Of a DNA stretch of 64,000 bases, positions 61,900 through 64,000 are shown one piece after another. The translations under genes were made by a program, and so were the position numbers. The stretch's first letter is position 1. Each line of letters starts with the position of its first letter. The stretch is from positions 310,001-374,000 of the forward strand of contig JAHLEH010000002.1 in assembly GCA_018883545.1 (NCBI GenBank), given 5' to 3'. This DNA is from Marixanthotalea marina (GTDB taxonomy: Bacteria > Bacteroidota > Bacteroidia > Flavobacteriales > Flavobacteriaceae). The notes under the pieces were generated by a model, which was not told where the DNA came from, ran no database searches, and was given only the letters and a program-made list of their open reading frames with translations.

Positions 61900-63324
61900 A
61901 TGGAAACGCCAGAAAACGAAGTTTTTAGAGATTCTATAGCCACCGTTACCAGCGAAGGTAAACGCGCTTGGATATTCCCTAAAAAACCAAGTGGCAAATT
62001 GTATGACTACAGAAAAATGGTCAGTTATTTTTTGTTGGCGTTCTTATTTTTATCGCCATTCATAAAAATAAACGGCAACCAATTCCTAATGTTCAACATA
62101 TTGGAACGCCGCTTCAATATTTTTGGATTTCCATTTTGGCCTCAAGATTTTCATTTGTTTGTAATCTCAATGATTATCGGGGTGGTATTTGTTACTCTTT
62201 TTACGGTGGCCTTTGGACGCATTTTCTGTGGATGGATTTGTCCGCAAACCATTTTTATGGAAATGGTATTTCGTCGAATAGAATATTTGATTGAAGGTGA
62301 TCGAGGCAAACAAATGCGCTTGGCCAAACAACCTTGGAATGCAGAAAAAATAAGAAAAAAAGGACTTAAGCTAATTATTTTTTTAGTTATCTCATTCTTG
62401 ATTGCCAATGTATTTTTAGCCTATTTAATTGGCAGCGATAAACTGATAACCTACATTACAGATGGTCCTTTTGAACATACCAGCACCCTTATTTCACTGT
62501 TGATTTTCACGGCTGTCTTTTATTTTGTATTCGCTTGGTTTAGAGAACAAGTGTGTGTTATTGCTTGCCCTTACGGAAGATTGCAAGGCGTTTTATTAGA
62601 TACGAAATCAATTGTAGTGGCTTACGACCATAAACGTGGCGAAGCTGAAAATGGCAGAAAAAAGTTCAGAAAAAGCGAAAATAGACAAGCGCTCGGATTT
62701 GGTGATTGTATTGATTGTTTTCAATGTGTAAATGTCTGTCCTACTGGTATTGATATTAGAAATGGTACACAAATGGAATGCGTTAACTGTACCGCTTGTA
62801 TAGACGAGTGTGACCATATTATGGAAAGTATCAATTTACCCAAAGGCCTAATAAGGTACGCCAGTGAAGAAAATATTGAGAAAAAAGTACCTTTTAAACT
62901 AACGGCCAGAATGAAAGGCTACATAGCTGTATTGATTATTTTAATTGGTCTGTTAACAGGCATGCTTTTTTTAAGAAATGAAGTTGAAGCAACTGTATTA
63001 AGGTTACCTGGCCAACTTTATGAACATAAAGAAAATAATGTAATAAGCAATGTTTTTACCTACAAATTGGTTAACAAAACCACAAAAAACATTGAAGACG
63101 TTAGCTTTAAACTGATGTCACATGATGGAACTATAAATTTGGTAGCAACATCAAACACTTTTGAAGTGCCTAGTCAAGGCATTGCAGAAGGCACCCTATT
63201 TGTAGAAATTGACAATTCAGCACTATCGGGTGATAGAAACAAAATAAAAATTGGCGTGTATGCCGATGATAAACTTATAGAAACAACAACGGCCAACTTT
63301 TTAGGACCAAGAAGTTATAGGTGA
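61900..63324 (+). CDS. ccoG: cbb3 oxidase accessory protein CcoG (FixG/RdxA family)
   Basis: A 474-residue membrane ferredoxin-like protein. Helices at about 38-58, 84-108, 158-178, 196-214 and 343-362. The two 4Fe-4S sets are CIDCFQCVNVCPTGIDIR and CVNCTACIDECDHIM; earlier GRIFCGWICPQT and CVIACPYGRLQG add conserved cysteines. The C-terminal periplasmic IgG-like domain (about 375-474) is present. It is proposed to reduce Cu2+ for the oxidase. Starts 44 bp after ccoP. Confidence 0.95.
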   Translation: METPENEVFRDSIATVTSEGKRAWIFPKKPSGKLYDYRKMVSYFLLAFLFLSPFIKINGNQFLMFNILERRFNIFGFPFWPQDFHLFVISMIIGVVFVTLFTVAFGRIFCGWICPQTIFMEMVFRRIEYLIEGDRGKQMRLAKQPWNAEKIRKKGLKLIIFLVISFLIANVFLAYLIGSDKLITYITDGPFEHTSTLISLLIFTAVFYFVFAWFREQVCVIACPYGRLQGVLLDTKSIVVAYDHKRGEAENGRKKFRKSENRQALGFGDCIDCFQCVNVCPTGIDIRNGTQMECVNCTACIDECDHIMESINLPKGLIRYASEENIEKKVPFKLTARMKGYIAVLIILIGLLTGMLFLRNEVEATVLRLPGQLYEHKENNVISNVFTYKLVNKTTKNIEDVSFKLMSHDGTINLVATSNTFEVPSQGIAEGTLFVEIDNSALSGDRNKIKIGVYADDKLIETTTANFLGPRSYR

Positions 63325-63466
63325 TGGTTATTGGTTGTTAGGTGTTAGAAAATATTGCATTAAGGATTGAAGTGGCATCCTTTTTATGTGAATTCGAGTG
63401 TTTTGTGAAGCATGAGCAAAATATATCGAGAACAAATAAAAAGATAAAGCGTAAAGCCTGACCTCA

Positions 63467-63545
63467 TCCCGATAGCTATCGGGAGAGGGAATGCCAAAAA
63501 AATAAAATTATTAACTAAAGAATAGATTCCCGCCTTTGCAGGAAT
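63467..63545. repeat. Palindromic repeats upstream of ccoH
   Basis: TCCCGATAGCTATCGGGA (63467-63484) is identical to the copy at 27946-27963. A second element, ATTCCCGC-cttt-GCaGGAAT (63526-63545), is an imperfect hairpin 9 bp before ccoH. The 230-bp gap 63325-63554 otherwise contains another word-repeat stretch (TTATTGGTTGTTAGGTG). Confidence 0.75.
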
Positions 63546-63554
63546 AATAAGACT

Positions 63555-64000
63555 ATGAAAATAAATTGGGGAACAGGCATCGTTTTAGCCTTTATCGGGT
63601 TTATAAGCTTTATCATGTACTTTGTAGTAACCATGAATATTGACAGTGAGTACGACCATGAATTAGTTACTGAAGATTATTATGCAGAAGAACTACAGTA
63701 TCAAAATGATATTGATAAACTGATTAACGCCAAAAATTTAACCGAAAATATAAGTTATAAACGCACAACCGAGGGATTGGTTATTTATTTTCCTAGTAAT
63801 GTTGATTATAAAAAAGTTACCGGAAAAATGTTCCTATACAGACCATCTAACAAACAACTAGATTTTGATACCGCTATTTCATTATCTAATCCATATTTGC
63901 TCATACCTGACAAACGTTTGGTAGATGGTCGTTGGAACATTAAAGTAGATTGGCAGTATAACGGACAATCGTATTTATACAAAGAAACCATAAACTATTA
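63555..64000 (+). CDS. ccoH: FixH/CcoH family protein (truncated by window edge at its stop codon)
   Basis: The frame from ATG 63555 runs to the window end, 148 codons plus the first two bases TA of a probable stop, so nearly the whole protein is visible. It begins KINWGTGIVLAFIGFISFIM, a single N-terminal transmembrane helix (about 6-28) typical of FixH, then DHELVTEDYYAEELQYQNDI, the family's YY(A)xELxYQ motif, and a beta-rich periplasmic domain ending YKETINY. FixH/CcoH is an assembly or stability factor for cbb3 oxidase. It follows ccoG, as in standard ccoGHIS loci. Confidence 0.88.
   Translation, partial: MKINWGTGIVLAFIGFISFIMYFVVTMNIDSEYDHELVTEDYYAEELQYQNDIDKLINAKNLTENISYKRTTEGLVIYFPSNVDYKKVTGKMFLYRPSNKQLDFDTAISLSNPYLLIPDKRLVDGRWNIKVDWQYNGQSYLYKETINY

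Noticed and set aside
1-64000. CRISPR arrays, tRNA or rRNA genes, insertion sequences
   Set aside because: No regularly spaced repeats, cloverleaf-like sequence, rRNA motifs or transposase genes were seen on either strand.

Overview
This 64 kb window is chromosomal DNA from a low-GC member of the Bacteroidota, almost certainly a Flavobacteriaceae. The evidence is a CarB of only 950 residues, a fused CcoN-CcoO oxidase subunit, a type IX secretion (Por) tail, a fadNAE-like beta-oxidation block, a GlmU-family protein typical of Bacteroidota, and promoters that repeatedly fit the phylum-specific pattern TTTG-N19-TAnnTTTG. No rRNA, tRNA, CRISPR array, insertion sequence or prophage is visible.

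Layout. 1-5.1 kb: SatD/DUF3307 pair, hotdog thioesterase, carB and rpmH. 5.3-8.2 kb: DUF6263 protein, TPR membrane protein, and a PepSY membrane protein behind two possible iron-responsive operators. 8.2-10.6 kb: a minus-strand run of alpha/beta hydrolase, lytic transglycosylase and a membrane protein with a STING-like CDN-binding domain. No CD-NTase is present in the window. 10.7-18.6 kb: GNAT protein, lipoprotein, mtaB, a damaged T9SS-secreted protein gene, a tandem pair of probable small RNAs, an oligopeptide-binding lipoprotein, a three-gene GlmU-like/PD40/membrane operon, and rpmE2. 18.7-28 kb: DUF4199, GT2, phosphoglucomutase, MsbA-type exporter, a third small RNA with a full promoter and terminator, an ECF sigma operon, RsmB-like methylase and fructosamine kinase. 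28-34.7 kb: purL and ppdK. 34.8-42.8 kb: acyl-CoA ligase, MarR regulator and a fadN-fadA-fadE operon. 43-48.7 kb: M1 peptidase, YdeI-like protein, and a sucrose (or mannosylfructose) phosphate synthase-like GT with a phosphatase-glycosidase fusion. 48.9-51.6 kb: MoxR/ChlI-type ATPase and VWA protein. 51.7-64 kb: a redox/oxygen control block beside a complete cbb3 oxidase locus.

The oxygen block is the best integrated story. A PAS histidine kinase and a response regulator fused to a complete Crp/Fnr module (like FixJ joined to FixK) sit beside a second Crp/Fnr protein, a universal stress protein, the CcoI-type copper ATPase, and ccoS-ccoNO-ccoQ-ccoP-ccoG-ccoH. Four palindromes of the form ATGAY-N4-RTCAT lie upstream of the ATPase, ccoS, the usp gene and the distant ppdK. 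In all four the palindrome centre is exactly 36.5 bp from the downstream end of a TAnnTTTG-like -7 box, which is class II activator geometry. I infer a small low-oxygen/redox regulon.

Other leads are the STING-domain protein without a CD-NTase, a three-member family of minus-strand small RNAs (13.7-13.96 kb twice, 23.9-24.0 kb once), the HAD-phosphatase/glycoside hydrolase fusion, and recurring spacer sequences that are G/T-rich and then A/C-rich in the direction of transcription.
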